Assembly: GCA_900319905.1 (NCBI GenBank)
Contig: ONQB01000023.1
Span: forward strand, 1-46,507
Origin: an uncultured Prevotella sp.
GTDB lineage: Bacteria; Bacteroidota; Bacteroidia; Bacteroidales; Bacteroidaceae
DNA length: 46,507 bases
Direction: 5' to 3'
Below, one piece after another: positions 18,190 to 26,118 of the stretch. The notes beneath the pieces were generated by a model that worked only from the letters and a program-made list of their open reading frames with translations, did not search any database and was not told the DNA's origin. Position numbers and translations under genes: made by a program. How positions within the stretch are numbered: the first letter of the stretch is position 1; each line of letters opens with the position of its first letter.

Positions 18190-18786
18190 TTAGTGCTTCA
18201 TGAACCACTCATGAATAGCAGTGTCGTAGTGGCTGCTCACGGCAAAGGCACGCTCGGCCAGCATGCGCCGGTCCTCGAGTTCTGTCTGCGCACCCTCACG
18301 GTTGAGAATGGAGAGCAGCACAGGATACTCTGCCTTGCTCGGCACGATCACCACGTCCTTGAAGTTCTTGGCTCCTGCACGAATGAGCGAGATGCCACCG
18401 ATGTCAATCTTCTCAATGATGTCCTGCTCGGAGGCGCCGCTTGCTACGGTCTGCTCGAAAGGATAAAGGTCGACGATGACAAGGTCGATGGCCGGAATGT
18501 CATACTCCTTCATCTGCTCCTGGTCACCCTCGTTATCACGGCGGGCCAGGATGCCGCCGAATATCTTAGGATGAAGTGTCTTGACGCGACCACCGAGGAT
18601 AGAAGGATAAGTGGTGACATCCTCTACCTTCTGGCATTCGTAGCCAAGGCCCTCAATAAATTTCTGTGTACCACCAGTACTGAGGAATTTAACGCCCTCT
18701 TCATTGAGCTTTTTAAGAAGGTCGTCAAGGCCGTCTTTGTGAAAGACGGAAATCAATGCTGTCTTGATGTGCTTAGTTTCAGCCAT
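18190..18786 (-). CDS. purH: Stand-alone IMP cyclohydrolase (PurH N-terminal half only)
   Basis: The 198-residue protein covers only the IMP cyclohydrolase (MGS-like) half of PurH, which closes the purine ring of FAICAR to give IMP. Family motifs are intact: STGGT at 36-40, GGRVKTLHP at 65-73, DLYPF at 106-110 and IDIGGISLIRAGAKN at 127-141. Usual PurH has about 510 residues and continues into an AICAR transformylase domain. Here a TAA stop falls at the domain boundary and no transformylase remnant lies in the 41 bases before mreB. ATG 18786 is preferred because homology begins there. It heads the shape-gene operon and has its own -7 element. Confidence 0.9.
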   Translation of the reverse strand: MAETKHIKTALISVFHKDGLDDLLKKLNEEGVKFLSTGGTQKFIEGLGYECQKVEDVTTYPSILGGRVKTLHPKIFGGILARRDNEGDQEQMKEYDIPAIDLVIVDLYPFEQTVASGASEQDIIEKIDIGGISLIRAGAKNFKDVVIVPSKAEYPVLLSILNREGAQTELEDRRMLAERAFAVSSHYDTAIHEWFMKH

Positions 18787-18828
18787 AATAAAATGTGTAT
18801 CTTGATACTGTATCTGTATACTGTGGTG

Positions 18829-18836
18829 CAAAGTTA
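18829..18836 (-). promoter_or_regulatory. -7 element for the purH'-mre-mrd-rodA operon
   Basis: The minus strand reads TAACTTTGC, an exact TAnnTTTG match, 43 bases before the ATG at 18786. A -33 box is not clear. Confidence 0.7.
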
Positions 18837-18952
18837 CTAATTTTTATGGAAGTGGCACGGAAAACGGCCACTTTTTAAGTCTCTAAAACGTTAAATTGTT
18901 GTAGACAGTTGATTTTTTCATCTCTCCTATTCACGGCACATGGATTTTTGTG

Positions 18953-18960
18953 TAAATTTG
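18953..18960 (+). promoter_or_regulatory. -7 element for the secreted protein and M6 protease pair
   Basis: TAAATTTGC matches TAnnTTTG, 44 bases before the start at 19004. A run AAGGAG (18990-18995) stands 8 bases before that ATG, an unusually good ribosome-binding site for this genome. Confidence 0.65.
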
Positions 18961-19003
18961 CAGGAGAAGAAGAAAAGCATAATAACATTAAGGAGTAACA
19001 ACT

Positions 19004-19561
19004 ATGAACAAAAGACTAATTGTTGCTATAATAGCATTACTTATGCCACTAACAGTGTTGCGGGCACAGCGTTTCATCACCATCTTCGACCCGGAAGTGA
19101 ACCAGCCGGTACGTGGCGTATCGGTCGGTATCGACTACAACAAGGCCGACACCACCAACGTTTACGGCCAGGTATTCATACCCGCCAAGTTTGACACTCT
19201 CTTCATCAAGAAGTCGGGCTACGTAGCCTTGCGCATACCGCGCAAATATGTTGAAGACTCTATTCCCTTGATACGTGACTATCATCACATCGGCGAGGTG
19301 GTGGTATATGCCGAGCGTTCGAAAGAACTTGACCAAGCCGTCCACCGGTGGGTCAAGGAAGATAAGACCGAGGTGGAGCTGCGCCACCCTATCACCGGCA
19401 TCAGTTTCAACATGAGCGATCTGTTCAACCGACGTCAACGGCGCGACCGGAAGCATGCCAAGAAGATGAAAGCCATCTTCAAACAGCTGGATGAGCAAGA
19501 CAACGACCCCATTGTGCAAAGCTACCGCCGAGCATTGAGAAACAAACAAATCAAGCGATGA
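19004..19561 (+). CDS. Secreted CarboxypepD_reg-like protein
   Basis: The 185-residue product has a signal peptide (1-22, cleavage after VLRA) and one CarboxypepD_reg-like beta domain (PVRGVSVGIDYNKADTTNVYG, then FDTLFIKKSGY). The C-terminal part is basic, with RRQRRDRKHAKKM and DNDPIVQSYRRA. It is a clear paralogue of the product of 10219-10866, sharing RGV, DT-N, FDTL, IGEV, RW, SF, RRDRKH, FK and DPI in order, but it lacks that protein's charged tail. The function is unknown. It lies 17 bases before the M6 protease gene and is probably co-transcribed with it. The AAGGAG sequence supports this start. Confidence 0.78.
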   Translation: MNKRLIVAIIALLMPLTVLRAQRFITIFDPEVNQPVRGVSVGIDYNKADTTNVYGQVFIPAKFDTLFIKKSGYVALRIPRKYVEDSIPLIRDYHHIGEVVVYAERSKELDQAVHRWVKEDKTEVELRHPITGISFNMSDLFNRRQRRDRKHAKKMKAIFKQLDEQDNDPIVQSYRRALRNKQIKR

Positions 19562-19578
19562 CACATTATTAAAAGTTC

Positions 19579-21234
19579 ATGATAAAGCCCATTACCACAC
19601 TTATCAGTCTGTTGGCCGTCGGCACTCTGTCGTTAGCCCAGCAAGCACCCACGACCCAGGCCAATGATGCCAAGCCGGCAAGTTCCGCCAGTGACAATCC
19701 AGTAACGATGCCCATGCTTCAACACCGCCGCTGCGGCACATCGCTGAACTTTGAGCGTATCAAGGGTGAGTCGACACGGGCCGTGTCGGCCGCAGGCAAC
19801 TACGTGCCTCACACCGGCACGATCACCATACCCGTCATCCTGGTCAATTACAGCGACGTCAAGTTTACCGTTGACAGCCCGAAAGTAGCCTTCGAACAGT
19901 TCTTTAATGGCACCACACAACGGGAGCTGGGCAATGGCAACTCCCAAAATTATGGTTCGGTGGCACAGTATTTCAGCGACATGAGCAGTGGCACGTTCAC
20001 ACCAACCTTCAAGGTCTTCGGCCCCGTCACACTCAGTAACACCATGCGCTATTATGGCGGCAACACGGCTGGCAACAACAACGACGAACGGACCAGCGAG
20101 ATGGTAAGCGATGCCATCAAAGCCTTGCAGGCCAGCGACGAGAAGCAGACCGACGTGTCCGCTTTCAGTTCCGACGGTCAGAACATCGACTGCGTCTACG
20201 TCATCTATGCCGGCAGAGGGCAGAATGCAGGAGGCCCCGACTCCTCCGTATGGGCCTGCACCACCCCCTTCTCGCAATATCAATGGCTCGGCAAGCCCAT
20301 CCATTGGGCGAGCATGGGTTCAGAGCTGTTTCATATCAACCGTAATGACTACATCAGCGGCATCGGCGTGACCGTTCACGAGCTGAGCCATGCCATGGGT
20401 CTGCCCGACTTCTATCCACTGAACCCAAGCTCTTATCTTGACGACCAGGAGATGGAGTACTGGGACTTGATGGACGGCGGCGAGTATGCCGGCAACGGCT
20501 ATTGCCCGGCACCCTACACGGCCTTCGAGAAAAAAGAAATGGGATGGCCAGTCGACATACAGGAACTTACTGACAATCAAAAGATAACCATGACGACGCC
20601 CACCTCTGACGGCGGCACTGCCTATAAAATCGTCAATCCCAACAATGCCAACGAGTACATCATGCTCGAACTCATACGTCAGACTGGTTGGAACACTGAG
20701 GCCTATGGAAACGGACTGATGGCCTATCACGTCAACCGTCCGTCTGCCAACATCGGCATCTACGACCAATACAACCAAGTTCCCGGCTTCCCGGGAATGG
20801 CCATCATACCGGCCGACAGTCTCTGTATGTCATCGTATCTTGCTTCAGATGCCACGTCTTACTTCAACTCGCTTGCCGGAGATCTCTTCCCGGGAACAGG
20901 CAATATGGACAATCTCAACGTGACGATACTCAGCGACAGCAATCCCAGGCCGAACTTCTGCTGGTACAACACCAACTTCTCATGGTACAACAAATCGGCT
21001 AATTCGAAGCTCGCCACCAACCGCGCACTGGGTGACATCGCCTACGACTCGGCCACAAACGTGCTTACCTTCAACTTCTACACCCACGATGTGACCAATG
21101 CCATCTCAAGTGTCAACAATCACGACAACGGCAAGCATGCCATCTACACACTCGACGGACGCTATGCCGGCACCTCTTTGCAGGCACTGCCCCACGGCAT
21201 CTACATCACCGAGGGAAGAAAGATTATAAAATAA
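19579..21234 (+). CDS. Secreted M6-family metalloprotease with type IX sorting tail
   Basis: A 551-residue extracellular zinc protease of the InhA-like M6 family. A signal peptide (1-20) is followed by a propeptide-like region. The catalytic motif HELSHAMGLPDF has zinc ligands His267 and His271 and catalytic Glu268, and a downstream MDGGEYAGNG fits the family. The last 30 residues, with YTLDGRYAG, LPHGIYI and a basic end, look like a type IX sorting signal, so export across the outer membrane is inferred. The porT-family gene at 24333 agrees with that route. The substrate is unknown. P. gingivalis gingipains are unrelated proteases that use the same route. Confidence 0.88.
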   Translation: MIKPITTLISLLAVGTLSLAQQAPTTQANDAKPASSASDNPVTMPMLQHRRCGTSLNFERIKGESTRAVSAAGNYVPHTGTITIPVILVNYSDVKFTVDSPKVAFEQFFNGTTQRELGNGNSQNYGSVAQYFSDMSSGTFTPTFKVFGPVTLSNTMRYYGGNTAGNNNDERTSEMVSDAIKALQASDEKQTDVSAFSSDGQNIDCVYVIYAGRGQNAGGPDSSVWACTTPFSQYQWLGKPIHWASMGSELFHINRNDYISGIGVTVHELSHAMGLPDFYPLNPSSYLDDQEMEYWDLMDGGEYAGNGYCPAPYTAFEKKEMGWPVDIQELTDNQKITMTTPTSDGGTAYKIVNPNNANEYIMLELIRQTGWNTEAYGNGLMAYHVNRPSANIGIYDQYNQVPGFPGMAIIPADSLCMSSYLASDATSYFNSLAGDLFPGTGNMDNLNVTILSDSNPRPNFCWYNTNFSWYNKSANSKLATNRALGDIAYDSATNVLTFNFYTHDVTNAISSVNNHDNGKHAIYTLDGRYAGTSLQALPHGIYITEGRKIIK

Positions 21235-21235
21235 G

Positions 21236-21370
21236 ACAACCATCGTCCAATAGCTGAGTTGCTTTCGTGCGACAACTCTTATCATTCGCAAGAGTCGTCA
21301 GCCAGCCATGGTACACAACAAAAGGCATGGCCACACACGAGGCAACAAGCCATTGGACGATTGTTTTTTA
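21236..21370 (+). ncRNA. Structured 3' RNA or terminator after the M6 protease
   Basis: A closing stem pairs ATCGTCCAAT (21242-21251, with flanking pairs) with ATTGGACGAT (21352-21361). It encloses hairpin GAGTTG/CAACTC (21256-21261, 21273-21278) and hairpin GCCATG/CATGGC (21305-21310, 21326-21331). A T run (TTGTTTTTTAG) follows directly. It could be a large branched terminator or a small RNA processed from the 3' end. No known RNA family is recognised. Confidence 0.45.
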
Positions 21371-21612
21371 GTCATTCGACAGACCTAATGTTTTAGCAAA
21401 TACACCATGCAGAATGCAGCAGACGATGTCACGAGAGCAAGACTGCATCCTGTCATTATTTTTCATGTATTTTTAACTCTGAGAATCGATTATTCCCGAC
21501 TGACCGCACCTTCGGCCGCATACAGCCCATTATTGACAAAGTTTACATAAACCGCTGTCTCACAACAAATTGCGCTATTCGCAAAGCAAAACGTCGTGGC
21601 TCAGTCCTGCCA

Positions 21613-21744
21613 TCTCAATGAACATGCAGCGGAGTTTCGGCGAGAAGGCAACGGAGTTTCGGCGAAATGCCGGTGGAGTATCGGCGAGAAGGCAACGGCT
21701 TATGGGCGGAAGAGCGACGGAGTATGGGCAGAAAGGCATTGCTA
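21613..21744 (+). repeat. Degenerate tandem array, five to six 22-bp units (array 2)
   Basis: Units start at 21635, 21657, 21679, 21701 and 21723, with a weaker one at 21613. The best read TTTCGGCGAGAAGGCAACGG, and later units decay to TATGGGC. Period, core and orientation match the arrays at 4451 and 43086. It lies in the 911-base gap between the convergent M6 protease and rplS genes. Apart from the RNA at 21236-21370 and the rplS terminator, nothing else is seen in that gap. Confidence 0.85.
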
Positions 21745-22039
21745 GATGGCCAAAATCACCATTCTTCGACCACGAAGAGGCCAGCTTTTAGCACTGAACT
21801 CATGTAGGAGTCTCGATTTTGCATATTCTCAATCTCTAAAACAAGGCAAAATCCTGACAACGTTTTGTATGATATTTTCTAAGCCGGCATCGGCCCTCAA
21901 GATGACCAGTTAAACACTGAGACAGACAAAAACCGGGACGTGATTACAACCGGAGCGAGCGAGAGAAACATGAACATCTTCATTTACCGCCAAAGGGAAG
22001 CCGCACAACCCACACTGGCCATGGGCACGAACCAACGCA

Positions 22040-22071
22040 AAAGAGCCATTCTCAGAAGAGAATGGCTCTTT
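22040..22071 (-). terminator. Terminator of rplS
   Basis: A perfect 14-bp stem, AAAGAGCCATTCTC against GAGAATGGCTCTTT, with a loop of four. On the minus strand it runs into TTTTGCG. It lies 75 bases past the rplS stop. Confidence 0.85.
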
Positions 22072-22145
22072 ATGTAAATCAACATGACTTCACGGCGAAG
22101 CACTATTGGATGCCAACTGACATCCAACACGAAAAAAGCGAAGGA

Positions 22146-22505
22146 TTATTCGCCAGTAACGACGCGCTTCTCCTGAATGCGGGCAGCCTTACCAGTGAGC
22201 TTACGCAGATAGTAAAGCTTAGCGCGACGCACCTTACCACGCTTGTTAACCTCGATGTGGTCGATGGCGGGAGACTCAGCGGGGAAGATACGCTCTACAC
22301 CCACGGTGCCGGACATCTTGCGCACGGTGAAGCGCTTCTTGTCACCATGGCCGCTGATCTTAATGACAACGCCACGATAGAGCTGGATACGCTCCTTAGA
22401 ACCCTCGACGATTTTGTAAGCGACTGTGATCGTGTCACCTGCCTTGAACGCAGGAATGGTCTTGCCGGTTGCAAATGCTTCCTCAGCAACTTTAATTAAA
22501 TCCAT
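22146..22505 (-). CDS. rplS: 50S ribosomal protein L19
   Basis: L19 sits at the interface of the ribosomal subunits. The 119-residue protein begins [12 protein letters not shown] and has the family core [43 protein letters not shown] and the basic end [14 protein letters not shown]. An upstream in-frame ATG would add 14 residues with no likeness to L19, so 22505 is chosen. It is a single-gene unit with its own -7 element and terminator. Confidence 0.97.
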   Translation of the reverse strand: MDLIKVAEEAFATGKTIPAFKAGDTITVAYKIVEGSKERIQLYRGVVIKISGHGDKKRFTVRKMSGTVGVERIFPAESPAIDHIEVNKRGKVRRAKLYYLRKLTGKAARIQEKRVVTGE

Positions 22506-22597
22506 TGTTTTGTTGATGATTAAATGTTGTTTGTCGTTCCTACCCAACGTAGCATGAGGACACTTCCCTCAACCAGCGGTTAGGTCGAAAAGCTCTG

Positions 22598-22605
22598 CAA
22601 AGGTA
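22598..22605 (-). promoter_or_regulatory. -7 element of the rplS promoter
   Basis: The minus strand reads TACCTTTGC, an exact consensus match, 92 bases before the rplS ATG. Confidence 0.7.
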
Positions 22606-22661
22606 CTGAGTTTAAATGGAATAGTCGCTATCACAAGCAAGTTTTCTTTGCTTTTTAACAT

Positions 22662-23510
22662 TTATCGACTAAACGTAGCTCTCATCTTTCCCACGAAGAG
22701 GGCGCTCTTGCCGTTTTGGTCATCGGGCACGGGTTTGTCGTCGAGGTTATTGACGTAGCGAAGGGTTTTGAAGTAAGTATGGCTATGTCCGCCCAGCACC
22801 AGGTCGATGCCGCGCGTATGGCTAATCACTTCCTGGTCGCCCATGCCGCTTTCCTCCCAACCAAGGTGGGAGAGGCAGATGACGAACTGACAGCCCTTGC
22901 GACGAAGGAGGTCGGCCATCTGCTGCGCCGTCGTCACAGGATCGAGGTACTCGGTCGAGCGGTAGTTCTTGTGGTCGACCAGTCCGTCGAGCTGTGGACC
23001 TAGGCCAAACACACCAATCTTGATGCCCCGGCGCCGGAGAATGACATAAGGCTTGACGATACGGTCGAGGTCATACTCATGGAACTTGTAATTGGAGCAG
23101 ACAATGGGGAAATTGAGGTTACGGAACACCCGTGCCATATTCTCCAGTCCGAAGTCGAACTCATGGTTGCCGATGGTGCCGGCATCGTAATGCATGAGAT
23201 TCATCAAGCCACTCTCCACGTCACCCTTGAACAAGGTATAGTAAGGTGATCCCTGCGAGAAGTCGCCGCTGTCGAAGAGCAGCAGGTCGGAGTCTTGCTT
23301 ACGTTCCTCCTTGAGCATGGCAATGCGACGGAGGAAACCACCGCGGCCAGCCTGCATGGTGTCGGCCAGATGACGGCTCAGAGGCATGATGCAACTGTGG
23401 GTATCGTTGGTATGAAGGATGGTGAGCGTCTTCTCTGACTGTGCCCTCATCATGCCAGACGGCAACACAGAGATAAGAAGCATTATTAATAAGTTGTATA
23501 TACTTTTCAT
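22662..23510 (-). CDS. Secreted metallophosphatase, catalytic half of a 5'-nucleotidase
   Basis: The 282-residue protein has a signal peptide (1-23) and then only the calcineurin-like catalytic domain of UshA-type nucleotidases. Metal-binding motifs are TNDTHS (Asp36, His38), DSGDFSQGSP, GNHEFDFG, LSHLG and GGHSHT. The substrate-binding domain usually fused to it is encoded by the gene just upstream, ten bases away. Together they should form a two-chain periplasmic nucleotidase that removes phosphate from nucleotides. The exact substrate is not visible. Nothing suggests truncation at the C-terminus. Confidence 0.9.
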   Translation of the reverse strand: MKSIYNLLIMLLISVLPSGMMRAQSEKTLTILHTNDTHSCIMPLSRHLADTMQAGRGGFLRRIAMLKEERKQDSDLLLFDSGDFSQGSPYYTLFKGDVESGLMNLMHYDAGTIGNHEFDFGLENMARVFRNLNFPIVCSNYKFHEYDLDRIVKPYVILRRRGIKIGVFGLGPQLDGLVDHKNYRSTEYLDPVTTAQQMADLLRRKGCQFVICLSHLGWEESGMGDQEVISHTRGIDLVLGGHSHTYFKTLRYVNNLDDKPVPDDQNGKSALFVGKMRATFSR

Positions 23511-23520
23511 GACGGTCAGC

Positions 23521-24312
23521 TTATTTTATGGTGATACGTCCCTCCACCTGTGCGTCGGCAGCCTTATGTTGTTGGGCAAGCTGGCGGAAGTAGTTGACGA
23601 TGATATATCTGATATCGTATTGCTCTTCTTGCGGCGACACCACGTTGGTCTTGGCCTTGAAAGCCGTCAGCCCATCGTTGCCCTGTGCAAGGTAGTCAAG
23701 TGTGGCAATGCGGTAGTTGCGCGTGGTGTCGACGGGTTGTCCGCCAATCGTGGCCGACTGCAACTGTCCGTCTTTGGTGATGACAAGCCGCACGCCCTTA
23801 CTTACACCTTCGCCGTGACGCACGGCCATCTCGCGGAAGAGCTGCAAGACCTTGTCACCGGTGAGTGTGAGAAAACAGATGTGATTCTCAAACGGAGCCA
23901 CGTTGAGCACGTCGCCATACGTCACATCGCCCACCGGCAGCGAAGCACGTATGCCACCCATGTTGTAGACCGCAAAGTCAGGGTTTTCCTTGAACGACGC
24001 TCCGCTCCACAACAGGATGTCGCTCAGCAGATTGCTCAGGTCGCTCTCGGGCTTCTTGGCAACCATCTCATGGGCCGACCGTCCGACTACTGGTTCCATG
24101 ATGGAGTCCACCTTGTGGGCGTAAGGCTTGACGAAAGCAGCAGCCTGGGCATCAGGCTGGGCATCGTAACGCGAGTCGATGAGAATGCGTGACCGGCTGA
24201 CATTGGTGAGATGGTAAGTGGAATGGCAGGAACTGAGCACCAGCAAGCAGGCCATGCCCGCACACGTGAGGCACTGCCTCCACCGCGATGAATGATTGGG
24301 AGAAATGTTCAT
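23521..24312 (-). CDS. Lipoprotein, substrate-binding half of a 5'-nucleotidase
   Basis: This 263-residue protein carries the C-terminal 5'-nucleotidase domain without a catalytic domain. A lipobox LSSC puts the lipid-bearing cysteine at residue 29. Substrate-pocket motifs are YNMGGIRASLPVGDVTYGD, NVAPFENH, LTGDKVLQLF and the nucleobase-stacking segment YRIATLDYLAQGNDG. It precedes the catalytic half by ten bases and follows porT by 20, so the three form an operon. A membrane-anchored partner that holds the soluble catalytic half is inferred. Confidence 0.9.
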   Translation of the reverse strand: MNISPNHSSRWRQCLTCAGMACLLVLSSCHSTYHLTNVSRSRILIDSRYDAQPDAQAAAFVKPYAHKVDSIMEPVVGRSAHEMVAKKPESDLSNLLSDILLWSGASFKENPDFAVYNMGGIRASLPVGDVTYGDVLNVAPFENHICFLTLTGDKVLQLFREMAVRHGEGVSKGVRLVITKDGQLQSATIGGQPVDTTRNYRIATLDYLAQGNDGLTAFKAKTNVVSPQEEQYDIRYIIVNYFRQLAQQHKAADAQVEGRITIK

Positions 24313-24332
24313 GTTGTATATGATATATCTGA

Positions 24333-25076
24333 CTATTCGAAATAGAATGTGAGCGCTATCATCTTCGACTTCGCTTTGTTCACCGACATGGCATAAGGCT
24401 TCATGGAGACATCGCGCAGACGCGAGGCGTGATCGGTGTCGAGGCTGTTGGTGAGGGAATACATGAACTTCAGCTCGGGGCGCAGCTTGAAGAAGGGAAG
24501 ATAGAAGTCGCAGCCGATACCGGCCTCCAGAAACACGTCGTAGCGCTTAAGCTTGAGGTAGTCGTTCTCACGGCCCGTAAGGTTGATGACCGGGCTGAGA
24601 CCGGCCATGACATAAGGACGGTGATTGCCATTGCGCTTGGAGGCATAGATAAGGTCCAAAGACGCTCCGATATACACTGTCTTCAGATTTTGCGAGCGAC
24701 TTAACAAGGAGTCGGGCGCATGCTCATCCATATTGTGAAAAGAGATATGACGCGTGCCAAAGTAAAGTGTAGGCGCAAAGCGGAACTGGAAATAATCACT
24801 CAGACGCAGCTCACCCAGCACACCAACGTTGAAACCATTGTCCCACCGGTCCTGGTCGGCCGTGACGAGATAGGTCTGCTGCGTGCCGTCGGGAAGCGTC
24901 AACACCTGTGGTCCCACATTGACCAACTCCAAGTCCTGCAGATGAGAACCCACAAGTATACCGAAGTGGAAAGGACGCAAATCAGTATAAGGACGATTCT
25001 CAACCGTGCCGCTTTGTGCCAATGCTGCACAAAGCAACACAAAGGGCATGACAAGGACTAACACTAATCTTTTCAT
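24333..25076 (-). CDS. porT: PorT-family outer-membrane beta-barrel protein
   Basis: PorT (SprT) is an outer-membrane protein required for type IX secretion. The 247-residue product has a signal peptide (1-20) and then ENRPYTDLRPFHFGILVG, which is characteristic of this family. Alternating hydrophobic strands follow, ending in IALTFYFE with a terminal aromatic-rich strand, as expected of a small barrel. The sorting-tail proteins encoded at 19579 and 25590 support a working type IX system. Other por genes are not in this window, and a general porin-like barrel remains possible. It is the first gene of the nucleotidase operon. Confidence 0.78.
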   Translation of the reverse strand: MKRLVLVLVMPFVLLCAALAQSGTVENRPYTDLRPFHFGILVGSHLQDLELVNVGPQVLTLPDGTQQTYLVTADQDRWDNGFNVGVLGELRLSDYFQFRFAPTLYFGTRHISFHNMDEHAPDSLLSRSQNLKTVYIGASLDLIYASKRNGNHRPYVMAGLSPVINLTGRENDYLKLKRYDVFLEAGIGCDFYLPFFKLRPELKFMYSLTNSLDTDHASRLRDVSMKPYAMSVNKAKSKMIALTFYFE

Positions 25077-25232
25077 ATATTGTTAAACGCAGGGCTTGGC
25101 CGAATTATTGTTTAATCGAAAAGATAGTTTATGACGCCCTCCTACATGTTCATTACAGAAACGAATTGTAACCCCAAACGTTAAATTAGAAAAAAAGCTA
25201 CAACCACAAAGACGAATGTCCCCAAAAGTTAT

Positions 25233-25240
25233 TACCTTTG
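25233..25240 (+). promoter_or_regulatory. -7 element of the ferredoxin promoter
   Basis: TACCTTTGC matches TAnnTTTG, 43 bases before the ferredoxin ATG at 25283. Confidence 0.7.
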
Positions 25241-25282
25241 CATTGTACATTAACATTATTTACTTCTTATATTAATATCATT

Positions 25283-25453
25283 ATGGCATACGTAATTGGA
25301 AATAACTGTGTTGCTTGCGGCACATGCATCGACGAGTGCCCCGTGGGCGCTATCTCTGAAGGCGAAATCTACCACATCAACCCCGATGAGTGCACAGAGT
25401 GCGGTACTTGCGCTTCTGTTTGCCCCAACGAGGCTATCAGCCTGCCTGAGTAG
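25283..25453 (+). CDS. 2[4Fe-4S] ferredoxin
   Basis: A 56-residue clostridial-type ferredoxin that carries electrons in anaerobic metabolism. Two complete cluster motifs are present, CVACGTCIDECP (9-20) and CTECGTCASVCP (38-49), each C-x2-C-x2-C-x3-CP. The start MAYVIGNNCVACG is at 25283; an upstream in-frame ATG would add 15 residues unlike any ferredoxin. It is a single-gene unit with its own promoter and terminator. The partner enzyme is not nearby. Confidence 0.95.
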   Translation: MAYVIGNNCVACGTCIDECPVGAISEGEIYHINPDECTECGTCASVCPNEAISLPE

Positions 25454-25493
25454 TCGGTGCTTGCTTTGACAAAAGCAATACATTAAAAGGTTC

Positions 25494-25541
25494 GGAGTCT
25501 TGCCTTGAAAATCTTCTTGGCGAGACTTCTTTTGTTTTGAC
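25494..25541 (+). terminator. Terminator after the ferredoxin gene
   Basis: GGAGTCTTGCC pairs with GGCGAGACTTC (11 pairs including two G-U), with a 14-base loop, followed by TTTTGTTTTG. It also lies just upstream of the haem operon, so it could act as an attenuator there if transcription starts earlier. Confidence 0.7.
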
Positions 25542-25589
25542 AGTACATCAAATAGACATATACATAACATAATATCATAAAAATAAATA

Positions 25590-26066
25590 ATGTTACATTC
25601 ATTCAGACCCATGGCTGTCACCTGTGCGCTACTCACTACCATAGCGCTTCACGCAGCAAGTTACTTGACCGTGACCGACAGCAACGGTAGCAAGACGAGT
25701 TTCGAACTGTCACAGAAGCCCGCCATCAGTTTCACCTACAACAGTCTCCGACTCGTAGCCGGAGAGCAGACCATCGACTATCCGCTCACCGAATACAGGA
25801 GTTTCACTCTTACCGACGACAACGAGACAACAGGCATCAGCGCTACCAAGCAGCTGAAAGCCTCTCCCCTGTTCAGCTTTGGCAACACACTTCGCGGAAG
25901 CGGACTGGAGCCCAACAGCACCGTCGCACTCTACAGCGTCAGCGGTCAACTGCTCAAACAATCCCGAGTGAGCGCCAACGGCACGGTCTATATCCCACTC
26001 GAAAGCCTCAAAGGTGTAGTCGTAGTGAAGGCTGCCAATAAGTCATTTAAGTTTATCAAGAAATAA
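25590..26066 (+). CDS. Small secreted protein with type IX sorting-like C-terminus
   Basis: The 158-residue protein has a signal peptide (about 1-23, ending LHAAS). Its N-terminal segment YLTVTDSNGSKTSFELSQKP is of a kind seen in many small Prevotella exported proteins. The C-terminal 70 residues read like a type A sorting domain: VALYSVSGQLLKQ, then GTVYIPLESLKGVVVVK and a basic end FKFIKK. Little remains between the two, so the passenger is very short. It is the first gene upstream of hmuY and hmuR, and a role in haem acquisition is guilt by association. An ATG at residue 8 is an alternative start. Confidence 0.68.
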   Translation: MLHSFRPMAVTCALLTTIALHAASYLTVTDSNGSKTSFELSQKPAISFTYNSLRLVAGEQTIDYPLTEYRSFTLTDDNETTGISATKQLKASPLFSFGNTLRGSGLEPNSTVALYSVSGQLLKQSRVSANGTVYIPLESLKGVVVVKAANKSFKFIKK

Positions 26067-26118
26067 ATTCATCAAAGCAATACCCAATATCATTAATCAT
26101 TAAAACAAGCATCATCGT

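Noticed and set aside
22662-24312. Single 5'-nucleotidase gene broken by a frameshift
   Set aside because: The domains are in reversed order and each has its own signal sequence, so these are two real genes.
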